Below are positions 1 to 8,521 of a DNA stretch of 64,000 nt, piece by piece (within the stretch, counting starts at the first letter, position 1; the number at the start of each line of letters is the position of its first letter). This stretch comes from CAZHJK01 sp964533275 (lineage in GTDB: Bacteria; Bacillota; Clostridia; Eubacteriales; Garciellaceae), in assembly GCA_964533275.1 (NCBI GenBank), contig CAZHJK010000001.1, forward strand, positions 124,001-188,000, given 5' to 3'. A program made the position numbers and the translations under genes. The notes below the pieces were generated by a model, which was not told the DNA's origin, made no database searches, and saw only the letters and a program-made list of their open reading frames with translations.

Positions 1-2064
1 ATATGCTAAGGGCAGGTACTTAAATATTAATCGTGTTGCTTCTAAGGCTAAACCATTTGTATACTCGGAAGCTAGTACAGAAACATAGGCTTCAATAGCA
101 TGGGTTAGGGCATCAATACCTGATGCAGCAGTAAGAGACTTTGGCATGTTAAGCATTAAATCAGCATCAATAATTGCCATATTAGGTGTTATGGCATAAT
201 CAGCTAATGGGTATTTAATTCCGGTTTTTTCATCGGTTATTACTGCAAAGGGGGTGACTTCTGATCCAGTACCAGCAGAGGTTGTAATAGAGATCATCTT
301 TGCCTTTTCCCCCATTTCAGGGAAGGTATAAACTCGTTTTCGAATGTCCATAAATCTCATTGCTAGATCCTCGAATTTCACTTCTGGATGCTCATATAAA
401 ACCCACATAACCTTTGCAGCATCCATTGGGGATCCACCTCCAAGAGCTATGATAACATCAGGATTAAAGTTCTCCATTTCAACAGCACCTTTTTTTGCTG
501 TTGCTAGAGTTGGATCTGGTTCAACATCAGTAAAAATCTTATAGCTAATTTTGATTTCATCTAGTATATCGGTTACTTTATTTACAAATCCAAGTTGAAA
601 AAGAACCTTATCAGTGACAATAAATGCTCTCTTTTTGTCTAGACTCCTTAACTCCTTTAGTGCAATCGAAAGACTTCCATATTTAAAGTATATTTTTTCG
701 GGAACTCTGAACCAGAGCATATTTTCTCTCCTCTCAGCAACATTCTTTATATTTAATAGATTCTTTACGCCAACGTTATCTGATACAGAGTTTCCACCCC
801 ATGTACCACAGCCAAGGGTTAATGATGGTGCAAGTTTAAAATTATATATATCACCTATGGCACCATGAGATGCAGGCACATTAACTAATACTCTCCCGGT
901 CTTCATGGTAGTTTCAAATTGGTGAATTCTTTCTTTGGATGTAAATTGATTAGTATATAGTACAGAGGTGTGGCCGAAACCACCAAGCTCGATTAACCTA
1001 ATTGCCTTACGAATGGCTTCATCAAAGGTGGGGACTCTGTACATAGCTAGTAATGGGGAAAGTTTTTCATGGGAAAAGGGTTCCTCCAATTCTACAGATT
1101 CAACTTCACCTATAAGCACCTTTGATGTTCTTGGAGCGTCAATGTCAGCCATTTCTGCAATTTTACACGCACTCTGTCCTACGATTGCTGCATTTAAAGT
1201 ATCATTTACTAGAATGATATCTCTTACTTTATCGATTTCATCCTTTTTTAGGATATATGCTCCTCTTTTTTCAAACTCTTTTTTTACTTCATCATAGATT
1301 TGGTCCATTATAATTACAGACTGCTCAGATGCACAGATAACCCCGTTATCAAAAGTTTTTGAAAGAAGTATAGAACTTACCGCCATTTTTATATCCGAAG
1401 TTTCATCAATAATCACTGGAGTATTTCCTGGACCTACTCCTATTGCTGGTCTGCCTGAAGAGTAAGCTGCATTCACCATACCTGGGCCACCAGTGGCAAG
1501 AATCATATCGGATTCGCTCATAACTAGCTGTGATAGTTCGACGGAGGGCTCATCGATCCAGCCTATGATTCCTTCTGGCGCGCCAGCTTTTACAGCTGCA
1601 TCCAAAACGATCTTTGCCGCTTGGATAGTACATTTTTTCGCCCGTGGATGTGGAGAGAAAATAATTCCGTTTCGTGTTTTTAAAGAAATTAGTGATTTAA
1701 ATATTGCTGTAGATGTTGGATTGGTGGTTGGAATTACTGCGGCAATTAAGCCTACAGGTTCTGCGACTTTAGTAACTCCAAATGCTTCATCGCGTTCGAT
1801 AACTCCACAGGTTTTTTCATCCTTATATTTATTATAAATGTATTCTGAAGCAAAATGATTTTTTATTACCTTGTCTTCTACAACACCCATTTTGGTTTCT
1901 TGCACAGCGATTTTAGATAGTTCAATTCTTGAGTTATTAGCAGCCATGGCTGCCTGTCTAAATATTTCATCAACTTTATCCTGGTTATAGGTGGAGAATA
2001 TTTTTTGAGCTTCTCTAATTTCTTTCATCTTTTTCCTTAATTCACTGGCATTAGTAACTTTCAT
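1..2064 (-). CDS. adhE: Bifunctional acetaldehyde/alcohol dehydrogenase AdhE, C-terminus cut by window edge
   Basis: AdhE reduces acetyl-CoA to acetaldehyde and then ethanol, reoxidising NADH during fermentation. The 688 codons visible cover the CoA-acylating aldehyde dehydrogenase domain (about residues 1-440; cysteine region FDNGVICASEQS near 240) and most of the iron-dependent alcohol dehydrogenase domain (GGGSPMDAAK, then TSAGTGSEVTPF, then an iron-site His in DALTHAIEAY). The frame is open to base 1. Full AdhE is usually about 870 residues, so roughly 180 are outside the window. The start is ATG at 2064 with AAAGGAGA just upstream. The gene stands alone, with about 350 bases before the next gene. 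I did not see a clear Rex operator. Confidence 0.96.
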   Translation of the reverse strand, partial: MKVTNASELRKKMKEIREAQKIFSTYNQDKVDEIFRQAAMAANNSRIELSKIAVQETKMGVVEDKVIKNHFASEYIYNKYKDEKTCGVIERDEAFGVTKVAEPVGLIAAVIPTTNPTSTAIFKSLISLKTRNGIIFSPHPRAKKCTIQAAKIVLDAAVKAGAPEGIIGWIDEPSVELSQLVMSESDMILATGGPGMVNAAYSSGRPAIGVGPGNTPVIIDETSDIKMAVSSILLSKTFDNGVICASEQSVIIMDQIYDEVKKEFEKRGAYILKKDEIDKVRDIILVNDTLNAAIVGQSACKIAEMADIDAPRTSKVLIGEVESVELEEPFSHEKLSPLLAMYRVPTFDEAIRKAIRLIELGGFGHTSVLYTNQFTSKERIHQFETTMKTGRVLVNVPASHGAIGDIYNFKLAPSLTLGCGTWGGNSVSDNVGVKNLLNIKNVAERRENMLWFRVPEKIYFKYGSLSIALKELRSLDKKRAFIVTDKVLFQLGFVNKVTDILDEIKISYKIFTDVEPDPTLATAKKGAVEMENFNPDVIIALGGGSPMDAAKVMWVLYEHPEVKFEDLAMRFMDIRKRVYTFPEMGEKAKMISITTSAGTGSEVTPFAVITDEKTGIKYPLADYAITPNMAIIDADLMLNMPKSLTAASGIDALTHAIEAYVSVLASEYTNGLALEATRLIFKYLPLAY

Positions 2065-2344
2065 AATAGCAAATCTCCTTTGTTTAGAAATGTTTTACTG
2101 GAAACCTAAATCATTCATATTTACCTTTTATAATCTACAAACAGTTTAAGTATATAAAAAATAGTATCTGTATTTTAAATATTTTTATTTATAATTTATA
2201 CAATAAGCCTAGGGTGATAAATGGCAAAACTAAATTTCTATGGGAGTAAATAGAACAGGAAATTAATATATTGTTTTTATAACTCTATATAGTGCAAATG
2301 AATGTAGGGGGAATATTTTTTAAATAAGTAAATAAATCTAAAAA
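2065..2344. other. AT-rich leader and promoter region of adhE
   Basis: No open frame or RNA gene is visible. The stretch is very AT-rich and must hold the promoter of adhE, which reads leftward. Several TATAAA-like hexamers occur, but I could not pick one promoter with a convincing -35 box. Confidence 0.5.
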
Positions 2345-2380
2345 AATCCTACAATAACTATTACTAGCTACTGTAGGATT
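2345..2380 (-). terminator. Intrinsic terminator after the YczE-type gene
   Basis: A perfect 9-bp stem (AATCCTACA at 2345-2353 with TGTAGGATT at 2372-2380) is followed on the minus strand by a run of six T. It lies 33 bases past the stop codon of the leftward gene. Confidence 0.85.
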
Positions 2381-2412
2381 TTCATTTTCATCATTCGTAT
2401 AATTATAAATTA

Positions 2413-3114
2413 CTATTGATCTTCAGATATCTTTTCAACATGAAGTTGTTCCTTTTTATTTCTAAAGTGTATTTTATATGTTTGCCCTAAAGTTTCATGT
2501 TGGATTTTTGTTGCATCGAATTTAAATATTTTAAATACCATCTGAACAAAAAATCCAATTAAAAAAACAGATATAATTGTTCCTGCACCCACCATACCAC
2601 CGAGCTTCCACCCAGAAAGTACCGCCAGAAATTCAGTTAATCCACGACAAAGGCCTATTGGTAATTTGGTTTTTCTAGTAAGAGCAACCATTAAACTATC
2701 TCTTGGTCCTGTGCCAAAGGCTGACCCAATATAAAAGTATGAGCCTAAGGCGATTATTAATAATCCAATAGTCAACATTATTACTCCGAAAAGAAAGTTA
2801 CTTGCTAGTGGTATTATTTCCAAAATTAGGATGATATCAAGAAATACCCCAATAAGTATCATATTTAATATGGTTCCTATACCTAGTTTTTCTCCCAATA
2901 ATGTCGTTGCTATTATAATAATTACTCCAACCATTATTGAGGCAGCTCCTATGCTTACCCCTATAGTTTTTGAAAGTCCAACATGAAAAACTTCCCATGG
3001 AGCGTATCCTATTTGTGCATTTAGAGTTACTGCAACGCCTAATGCATAGAGTATAAGCCCCCACATTAATCTTATAACACGGGTAAATAATTGTCTGTTA
3101 AATATTTTTCTCAC
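2413..3114 (-). CDS. YczE/YyaS/YitT family integral membrane protein
   Basis: A 233-residue polytopic membrane protein of the YczE/YyaS/YitT group, whose transported substrate is not established. It has about five to six hydrophobic segments, the N-terminal LNAQIGYAPWEVFHVGLS block, and the GTGPRDSLMVALTRKT block near residue 140, which are hallmarks of the family. The GTG at 3114 is preferred because AAAGGGG sits seven bases upstream. A longer frame from TTG at 3153 has no good ribosome binding site. It is monocistronic, with its own promoter (3195-3222) and terminator. Confidence 0.85.
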   Translation of the reverse strand: MRKIFNRQLFTRVIRLMWGLILYALGVAVTLNAQIGYAPWEVFHVGLSKTIGVSIGAASIMVGVIIIIATTLLGEKLGIGTILNMILIGVFLDIILILEIIPLASNFLFGVIMLTIGLLIIALGSYFYIGSAFGTGPRDSLMVALTRKTKLPIGLCRGLTEFLAVLSGWKLGGMVGAGTIISVFLIGFFVQMVFKIFKFDATKIQHETLGQTYKIHFRNKKEQLHVEKISEDQ

Positions 3115-3194
3115 GATAAAGCCCCTTTCATCTCTATGCCTCACAGAACCCAAAATACAATATGTAGGATTAAGTCATTACAAAACCTATCTTT

Positions 3195-3222
3195 ATTATA
3201 ACGATATAAAAAATTTATTCAA
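3195..3222 (-). promoter_or_regulatory. Sigma-A-type promoter for the YczE-type gene
   Basis: On the minus strand, TTGAAT (3217-3222) and TATAAT (3195-3200) are separated by 16 bases. This predicts a leader of about 75 bases before the GTG at 3114. Confidence 0.65.
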
Positions 3223-3233
3223 TAGGCTTAAAT

Positions 3234-3341
3234 GGAATAAAAGCACGAATGGATTATTTCATGCCTACTTTATCCTTTAAGGATAGAGGAGCCGCAGTAT
3301 TAATGGCCCATTGCAAAGCAATTGGTGTAGATTCTGTTGTA
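3234..3341 (+). pseudogene. Decayed fragment of a threonine-synthase-like PLP enzyme
   Basis: An isolated 36-codon stretch in one frame reads like the PLP-lysine region of threonine synthase: a segment with YFMPTLSFKDRGAAVLMAH, then CKAIGVDSVV. SFKDRG contains the lysine that binds pyridoxal phosphate. The residues that should follow (a phosphate-binding SSGNAG-type loop) are missing. The frame runs into unrelated sequence and stops about 60 bases later. No N-terminal domain or start is visible, so this is a gene remnant. Confidence 0.75.
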
Positions 3342-3447
3342 TTATATCCCTATCTCCGGGGTAATCCTAGGATTATTCTATATGTTAATTATGTTTAAAT
3401 TTCTGTATGAGACACATGAAAGACGAACTTTAATATATCTTATTATG

Positions 3448-3492
3448 CCTCCTAAGGTAGATTGTTCGTTTTTTTTGATCTACTTTAGGAGG
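3448..3492 (-). terminator. Long hairpin downstream of the ferredoxin-fused permease
   Basis: A 15-bp inverted repeat with one mismatch (3448-3462 with 3478-3492) lies 10 bases beyond the stop of the leftward permease. The loop carries eight T on the plus strand. There is no T-run after the stem on the minus strand, so it may act as an mRNA 3' end hairpin instead of a classical terminator. Confidence 0.5.
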
Positions 3493-3502
3493 TTCAATTA
3501 CA

Positions 3503-4234
3503 TTAAGCACTTTCTTTATCAAACCATTCTATTGCGTTTACTGGACAATGTTCTATTGCTTTTTTTAGTTTTTCTTCATCGGGTTCAAAGTTGTGTTCCT
3601 TTATAAATGCTTTCTTATTATTTATCCCAAAGATTTCTTTGTATTCTTGTACACATAAAGAACATCCCATACAAGTATCTTGATTAATGTTCAACCCAAC
3701 TTTATCCTCATCATTTTCTATTTCTAAATCCTCATTCTTAAGAATTTTCGAGGTAATCCAAGAGAATATAATAATTGCAATAACAGTTAATACCCAGCGA
3801 ACAATCATAAATTTCGGTCCTAAGAATTTCATCTCATTTATAAGCATAGGGATTTTTATAACAGCCCATGAACTTAATAAAATTACTATGTTTCTTATTG
3901 TCGCACCTTTTTTATAAAGCATAACACAAATAGGAAAGGCTGCATAAATTGGTCCAGCAGAAACGGAGCCTAAAGCGAATGAAAGAACAATTCCTTTTAA
4001 TTTAGATTCTTGACCAAGATATTTCATGATGGTCTGCTTTGGAACCCATGTGTCAAGCAATGCGGTTAAGATAAAGATAACAGGCATTATCAATAACATT
4101 TCCTTTATAAAATATCCAGTATTATGAATCGCTTGGGTTCCTGTTTGTGGTCTTAAAAGGAAAATTAATGTATATGTGGCAACAATAAAAGTTAGAAAAA
4201 GATTTTCTTTTAATTTATTAAGTATTCCTGTCAT
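3503..4234 (-). CDS. Permease half (COG0701/ArsP-type) fused to a 4Fe-4S ferredoxin domain
   Basis: A 243-residue protein. Residues 1 to about 165 hold hydrophobic helices of the COG0701/DUF318 predicted permease family, with the VSAGPIYAAFP motif near residue 90. Residues 185-240 form a small single-cluster ferredoxin domain with cysteines in DTCMGCSLCVQ and EHCPVNAIEW. COG0701 members include ArsP-type efflux permeases, but the substrate here is unknown. It overlaps the upstream gene by ATGA, so the two are translationally coupled and probably form the two halves of one transporter. The fused iron-sulfur domain, presumably cytoplasmic, suggests redox sensing or coupling (inference). Confidence 0.85.
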   Translation of the reverse strand: MTGILNKLKENLFLTFIVATYTLIFLLRPQTGTQAIHNTGYFIKEMLLIMPVIFILTALLDTWVPKQTIMKYLGQESKLKGIVLSFALGSVSAGPIYAAFPICVMLYKKGATIRNIVILLSSWAVIKIPMLINEMKFLGPKFMIVRWVLTVIAIIIFSWITSKILKNEDLEIENDEDKVGLNINQDTCMGCSLCVQEYKEIFGINNKKAFIKEHNFEPDEEKLKKAIEHCPVNAIEWFDKESA

Positions 4235-4713
4235 ATAATGACCCCCATACTAAACGCGATGATAATGGCAAAGAAAAAACTTAGACCATTTCTAATAATT
4301 GTAAATTTCCTTCCAAAGGCTTTAATTTCCAGTGGAATGGTAACAACTCCGACCATTGTTAGTGTGGTTAAAAAAGAAACAGATGGTACAATACCTACTC
4401 CTCCATTCATAAGTGTTCCAACAAGAGGAAATGCTATAAATGCAGGAACGAGGGTTATTGTTCCCACAAATGCAGCAGAAACGGTTGCGATAAACACATT
4501 TTGTTTTTCAACAAATGCTGCAATTGACTCTGGTGTAAATATTGCAAGCAATAATCCAATGGCAAAAATTATTGATAAAATAGAAGACAGCATTCCTTTT
4601 CCCATTCCAAATGCTTTTTTAACTGCTTCCTTGGTTTTGTTTTTGTCTTTAACCAGTGAAAAGACGAGAAATCCTGCTGTCAAAACCCAAACAGCTGCTG
4701 TGAATATATCCAT
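4231..4713 (-). CDS. Permease half (COG0701/ArsP-type), partner of the downstream permease
   Basis: A 160-residue membrane protein with about four helices and a GTITLVPAFIAFPLVGTLMN block, matching one repeat of COG0701 permeases. I chose the ATG at 4713 because GAGGAGG (4720-4726) lies six bases upstream. The frame extends to 4779 but has no ribosome binding site there. It is the first gene of a two-gene operon, divergent from a Crp/Fnr regulator that is the obvious candidate controller. Confidence 0.83.
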   Translation of the reverse strand: MDIFTAAVWVLTAGFLVFSLVKDKNKTKEAVKKAFGMGKGMLSSILSIIFAIGLLLAIFTPESIAAFVEKQNVFIATVSAAFVGTITLVPAFIAFPLVGTLMNGGVGIVPSVSFLTTLTMVGVVTIPLEIKAFGRKFTIIRNGLSFFFAIIIAFSMGVII

Positions 4714-4749
4714 ATACATCCTCCTCGTTATAAATTTACTATTATATTT

Positions 4750-4801
4750 TATCAATTGCTTATTTTGGTTGATAGACACATATGTTTCTTTTTGATATAA
4801 T
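4750..4801. promoter_or_regulatory. Divergent control region with a TATCAA/TTGATA inverted repeat
   Basis: Between the permease operon and the Crp/Fnr gene there is an inverted repeat, TATCAA at 4750-4755 and TTGATA at 4769-4774. A TATAAT hexamer follows at 4796-4801, just before the regulator's ribosome binding site. The half-sites face the opposite way from a classical FNR box (TTGAT-N4-ATCAA), so assignment as an operator is tentative. Confidence 0.35.
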
Positions 4802-4820
4802 AATTTCAGGAGGATTATAT

Positions 4821-5471
4821 ATGAATATCAGAGAGCTTAGGCAAATACCACTTTTTAGTGATGTTGATGAAAAGATTATATTAAAATTGATCCAAGAGAA
4901 TGAGATATATGAAAGACAATATAAGAAAGATACAACTGTTCATTCCCGTGGAGAAAGCTGTACTATGTTGGATGTTGTTTTATCGGGTAAACTTGTATCA
5001 TATTCTTTGGCACAAAATGGTTCTGAAAATATATTGTTTGAATTTAAGACCAAAAGCATCATTGCTGCGAACTTACTTTTTGGTGAAAATAATCGTTATC
5101 CCTTTAACATCTATAGTATGGCGGATTGCTACCTTATACATTTAACCAAGTCGGCAATTTGTGAGCTACTCAAGGACTATAGCTTTGTTAAGCAGTTTAT
5201 TCGATCGCTTTCACAGAATTCTCAGGGAATGAATCAAAAAATCGTTATGTTTACACAAAAATCCTTGCGAGATAATATACTTGATTATCTTATGGCTTTA
5301 TCCATAGAGCAACAATCAAATACAGTCATGCTTCCTTTAACAAAAAAACAGCTTGCTGATTATTTTGGTGTTCAACGACCTTCACTTTTTAGAGTCTTTA
5401 AGAAGTTAAAAGAAGAAGGACTAATTAAAGTAAATAATAGAGAAATTATTCTAAATAAAAACATCTATTAA
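4821..5471 (+). CDS. Crp/Fnr family transcriptional regulator
   Basis: A 216-residue regulator. The N-terminal cyclic-nucleotide-binding-like barrel (about residues 5-125) starts with LRQIPLFSDVDE. The C-terminal winged helix has the recognition region TKKQLADYFGVQRPSLFRVF near residue 180. There is no N-terminal cysteine cluster as in FNR, so the signal is unlikely to be an FNR-type iron-sulfur cluster. ATG at 4821 follows AGGAGG closely. It is transcribed away from the ferredoxin-permease pair and probably controls it (inference). Confidence 0.9.
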   Translation: MNIRELRQIPLFSDVDEKIILKLIQENEIYERQYKKDTTVHSRGESCTMLDVVLSGKLVSYSLAQNGSENILFEFKTKSIIAANLLFGENNRYPFNIYSMADCYLIHLTKSAICELLKDYSFVKQFIRSLSQNSQGMNQKIVMFTQKSLRDNILDYLMALSIEQQSNTVMLPLTKKQLADYFGVQRPSLFRVFKKLKEEGLIKVNNREIILNKNIY

Positions 5472-5588
5472 ACCATATTAATAAACATGATTAATCCTAA
5501 AAAAAGTTAAGATATTAGATATTTAAATGAGAACCTTGGGGAACACTTTCCCATATATAAAGTTATAAATCTTCAGCTCATATAAAAA

Positions 5589-5610
5589 GGTGCTGGTTAT
5601 TACCAACACC
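5589..5610 (-). terminator. Terminator of the YedE/TusA/DUF3343 operon
   Basis: GGTGCTGGT (5589-5597) pairs with ACCAACACC (5602-5610) with one mismatch and a 4-base loop. On the minus strand the stem is followed by five T. It lies about 45 bases past the last gene of the leftward operon. Confidence 0.7.
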
Positions 5611-5656
5611 AAATATAATAGAGACTTATTTAAAGGATGTGTCTAAATAAAGATTT

Positions 5657-5902
5657 TTAATCCTCTGCAGTATAAATTAGACTGTAATTTCCCTTAATTT
5701 TTTGAAATATTTTTTCTGTTTGGTCGCTAATTAATTCTTCTACTTGCTTATTATAGTGAATACAAGCACTTACACCGCAACTTGAGCTTAGAGTCCTTGG
5801 TACAGGCATTAACTCACAGCTAATATTATTTTTTTTCATAATCTTGCTAAATTTAATTGCACCGGTATGGGTAAAAAAAAGCACTTGATATTCATTGCTC
5901 AT
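5657..5902 (-). CDS. DUF3343 small protein, putative Se/S carrier
   Basis: An 81-residue protein of the DUF3343 type, often described as a Se/S-carrier-like protein. It has the typical opening (YQVLFFTHTGAIKFSKIMKK) and a conserved cysteine motif, SSSCGVSACI, around residue 42. The cysteines could carry persulfide or perselenide sulfur (inference). Its start overlaps the stop of the TusA-like gene (ATGA), and it ends the yedE operon. Confidence 0.82.
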   Translation of the reverse strand: MSNEYQVLFFTHTGAIKFSKIMKKNNISCELMPVPRTLSSSCGVSACIHYNKQVEELISDQTEKIFQKIKGNYSLIYTAED

Positions 5903-6105
5903 CTTCTAGCCTTTAGTACGAAAGTATTGTCTATTTCATCGATTACAACTGTATATCCGTATTTTTGCATAAATCTATGAACATTTTCTTTTGCAGTATT
6001 ATTATCTACAATGACATTTACACCATCTTTTTCTAAATCTAGTGCTTTTTTAGTCATTAGAACCGGTTGTGGACAGCTCATACCACAGGTATCAATTATC
6101 TTCAT
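5899..6105 (-). CDS. TusA/SirA-like sulfur or selenium carrier protein
   Basis: A 68-residue TusA-family protein with the signature CGMSCPQPVLMTKKAL at residues 7-22. The CPxP cysteine is the persulfide or perselenide carrier in this family. It overlaps the end of yedE by 14 bases and the start of the DUF3343 gene by four, so the three are translationally coupled. With a YedE-type transporter next to it, a role in delivering selenium or sulfur is more likely than tRNA thiolation. Confidence 0.9.
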   Translation of the reverse strand: MKIIDTCGMSCPQPVLMTKKALDLEKDGVNVIVDNNTAKENVHRFMQKYGYTVVIDEIDNTFVLKARR

Positions 6106-7183
6106 TTATTTTTCCCCCTATTAAAGTTTTATTTTTTATTAGAAACTCTGAATTAGCCAAAGAGATTGTTAAAAGAATCAAAATGCTAATGACAATGGAG
6201 ATCTGTCCGTTTAGAGTAGCACCCTCCGCACTAGATGCTAAGCCAAAGTTGTGGCTGATACCTGCTCCAACAAATAGCCCTATGACACTAATTACTGAAT
6301 CGGTATTTCCTTCACCAGCTAGAATTAGCTGACGCATAGGGCAGCCTCCTAGAAGAACAGAAGCCCATCCAACCAATGCCATACCTAAGAAATTCCATAG
6401 TCCGTCTGTATGAGCAATAGGTTGTCCTGTAAAGCCAGGATTAAAGTATCCTAACAATAAATTTCCTATAAAACTGATCACCAAAATTGACAATATCCCT
6501 AATAGAAGATATGAGTCCCGAAATAGTATCATGTCTCTTATACCGCCGACAGTACATAATCTTGATTTTTGCCCAAGTATTCCAACAATTAAGCCGGAGG
6601 TAAGTGCAATCCATATTGGTGCAGCAGAAGCTCCAGGACCAGTTTGACTGAAAAACAGAAATGCTGGTGCTACGATAAGCAGGATCAGCAGTCCAACATT
6701 AACGGCTGGAAATAAATATCCCTCAAAACTAGTAAGCTTATAGCTTCTTTTAAGATTAAATCCTTTATTAAGATAGAAAACTCCAACATAGATACCTGCA
6801 ACAAATCCAACTAATCCTACTATAGCATTTAAATCGCCTCCTGCAATTCTAAGAACCATTCGTAGCGGACAACCAAGAAAAACAAGAGCCCCAATCATTA
6901 CGATAATCGAAAGTACAAATCTGGTAAAGGGTGAAGACCCTCCGCGAGATGAAAATTCTTTGTTTTTGGTAGCTAAAAAGAATGAACCTAAAACAAGACC
7001 TATAACCTCTGGTCGTATGTATTGAACTACTTCAGCACGCTGAAATCCGAGGCCTCCTGCTATGTCACGGATAAAACATGCGATACAAAATCCCATGTTT
7101 GCCGGATTACCGAAGTAGACCAAAAGAACACCCATAAAGCCAACAACACTACCTGTAATAATAATTCCTGATTTTGCCTTCAT
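6092..7183 (-). CDS. yedE: YedE/YeeE family transporter (putative selenium or thiosulfate import)
   Basis: A 363-residue protein with about nine to ten membrane segments. It has the paired cysteine motifs of YeeE/YedE proteins: FLGCPLRMVLRIAGGD in the first half and LLGGCPMRQLILAGEGNTD in the second, plus RLCTVGGIRDM. Thiosulfate transport is shown for YeeE. The YedE subgroup linked with TusA, DUF3343 and a desulfurase-like enzyme is annotated as a putative selenium transporter. It heads a three-gene leftward operon, divergent from the aminotransferase/LysR pair. ATG at 7183 has AAAGGAGAT upstream. Confidence 0.88.
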   Translation of the reverse strand: MKAKSGIIITGSVVGFMGVLLVYFGNPANMGFCIACFIRDIAGGLGFQRAEVVQYIRPEVIGLVLGSFFLATKNKEFSSRGGSSPFTRFVLSIIVMIGALVFLGCPLRMVLRIAGGDLNAIVGLVGFVAGIYVGVFYLNKGFNLKRSYKLTSFEGYLFPAVNVGLLILLIVAPAFLFFSQTGPGASAAPIWIALTSGLIVGILGQKSRLCTVGGIRDMILFRDSYLLLGILSILVISFIGNLLLGYFNPGFTGQPIAHTDGLWNFLGMALVGWASVLLGGCPMRQLILAGEGNTDSVISVIGLFVGAGISHNFGLASSAEGATLNGQISIVISILILLTISLANSEFLIKNKTLIGGKINEDN

Positions 7184-7305
7184 GCGATAATATCTCCTTT
7201 GATAAAATTTTCCAACTTTATGATAATTTTAACAATGTTTATACACATAGTAAAATAACAAAAACAAATAATACAGTACTATGATATTATAAATAGTAAT
7301 AGGAA

Positions 7306-7335
7306 TTGCTATATAAATTCATAACAGTGTATAAT
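7306..7335 (+). promoter_or_regulatory. Promoter of the aminotransferase-LysR pair
   Basis: TTGCTA (7306-7311) and TATAAT (7330-7335) are separated by 18 bases, 26 bases ahead of the ATG at 7362. It lies in the 178-base divergent region shared with yedE, where the LysR product is expected to bind. Confidence 0.65.
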
Positions 7336-7361
7336 ATTGGAAAAGGAATAGTGGTGAATTT

Positions 7362-8507
7362 ATGAATATTATTTATATGGATAGTGGGGCGACATCCTTT
7401 CCCAAGGCTCCGGAAGTAGCTGAAAGCATGTATAATTATCTGACTTATATTGGTGTAAATGTAAATCGGGGTGCATATTCAAGCTCTTTTGAGGCTGAAA
7501 ATGTGATTTATGAGACTAGGGAATTGCTATGCACACTTTTTGGTTTCAACATGCCAGAAAATGTTATATTTACAAAAAATATTACAGAAAGTCTTAATGT
7601 ATTGATAAAGGGACTTTTTAAAAGCGGAGATCATGTATTAGTTTCTTCTATGGAACATAATGCAGTGATGAGACCGTTAAATGCTCTTAAAGGTAGAGGA
7701 GTTACATATTCAAGGGTCTTATGTAAAAAAGATGGTAGCCTTGATGTGAAGGATATCCAGCCATTAATACTTTCTAATACTAAAGGTGTAGTTATGACCC
7801 ACGCTTCTAATGTTAGTGGAACCATATTAAACCTGGTAGAGGTTGGGAAAATATGCAAAGAAAGAGGGCTATGGTTTATCATAGATACTGCCCAGACAGC
7901 GGGAACTCTAAGAGTTGATTTTAATGAATTAAATGCGGATGCCCTTGCCTTCACAGGACACAAATCATTACTGGGACCTCAGGGGATTGGCGGTTTTCTT
8001 GTGGGGAATGGACTGTCGAGTGAGCTTTCTACATTTATCGAAGGAGGTACGGGTAGTCTGTCTGATGAAGAAATGCAGCCTTCCTATATGCCAGATAAGT
8101 TTGAAGCTGGAACGCTAAATGTGCCTGGTATTTATGGGCTTAACTCTTCACTTAAATACATACAAAAAGTAGGAATTAGGGCGATATACGAGAAAGAGAT
8201 GGGACTTATGGAACTATTTCTTGAGAAACTAAAGAATATGAATCATATTGAATTAATAGGGAAGAAGGGTATAGAGGGAAGAACAGGAATTGTATCCATT
8301 AAATTTAAGACTAAGGACAATGCGGAGATGGCACACCGTCTCTCATCAGAATTCGGAATCTTGACTCGAAGTGGAATGCACTGTGCACCTTATGCACATA
8401 AAACCTTGGGTACTTTTCCTAATGGTACTGTGCGTTTTGGATTGAGTCATTTCCTCGAGGAAGCAGATATCTTATATGCAGTAGACAAAATAAATAATTT
8501 GAAGTAA
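7362..8507 (+). CDS. Class V aminotransferase, cysteine desulfurase/selenocysteine lyase type
   Basis: A 381-residue fold-type I PLP enzyme. It begins with IYMDSGATSFPKAPEV, has the PLP lysine in FTGHKSLLGPQGIGG (about residue 203), and has the catalytic-loop cysteine in RSGMHCAPYAHKTLG near residue 340. These features fit the cysteine desulfurase subfamily seen in Firmicutes next to selenium genes. It would release sulfur from cysteine or selenium from selenocysteine. Its position opposite yedE-tusA-DUF3343 suggests it loads or unloads those carriers. The sequence cannot say which chalcogen is used. Confidence 0.88.
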   Translation: MNIIYMDSGATSFPKAPEVAESMYNYLTYIGVNVNRGAYSSSFEAENVIYETRELLCTLFGFNMPENVIFTKNITESLNVLIKGLFKSGDHVLVSSMEHNAVMRPLNALKGRGVTYSRVLCKKDGSLDVKDIQPLILSNTKGVVMTHASNVSGTILNLVEVGKICKERGLWFIIDTAQTAGTLRVDFNELNADALAFTGHKSLLGPQGIGGFLVGNGLSSELSTFIEGGTGSLSDEEMQPSYMPDKFEAGTLNVPGIYGLNSSLKYIQKVGIRAIYEKEMGLMELFLEKLKNMNHIELIGKKGIEGRTGIVSIKFKTKDNAEMAHRLSSEFGILTRSGMHCAPYAHKTLGTFPNGTVRFGLSHFLEEADILYAVDKINNLK

Positions 8508-8521
8508 TTGAAGGGGATAAA

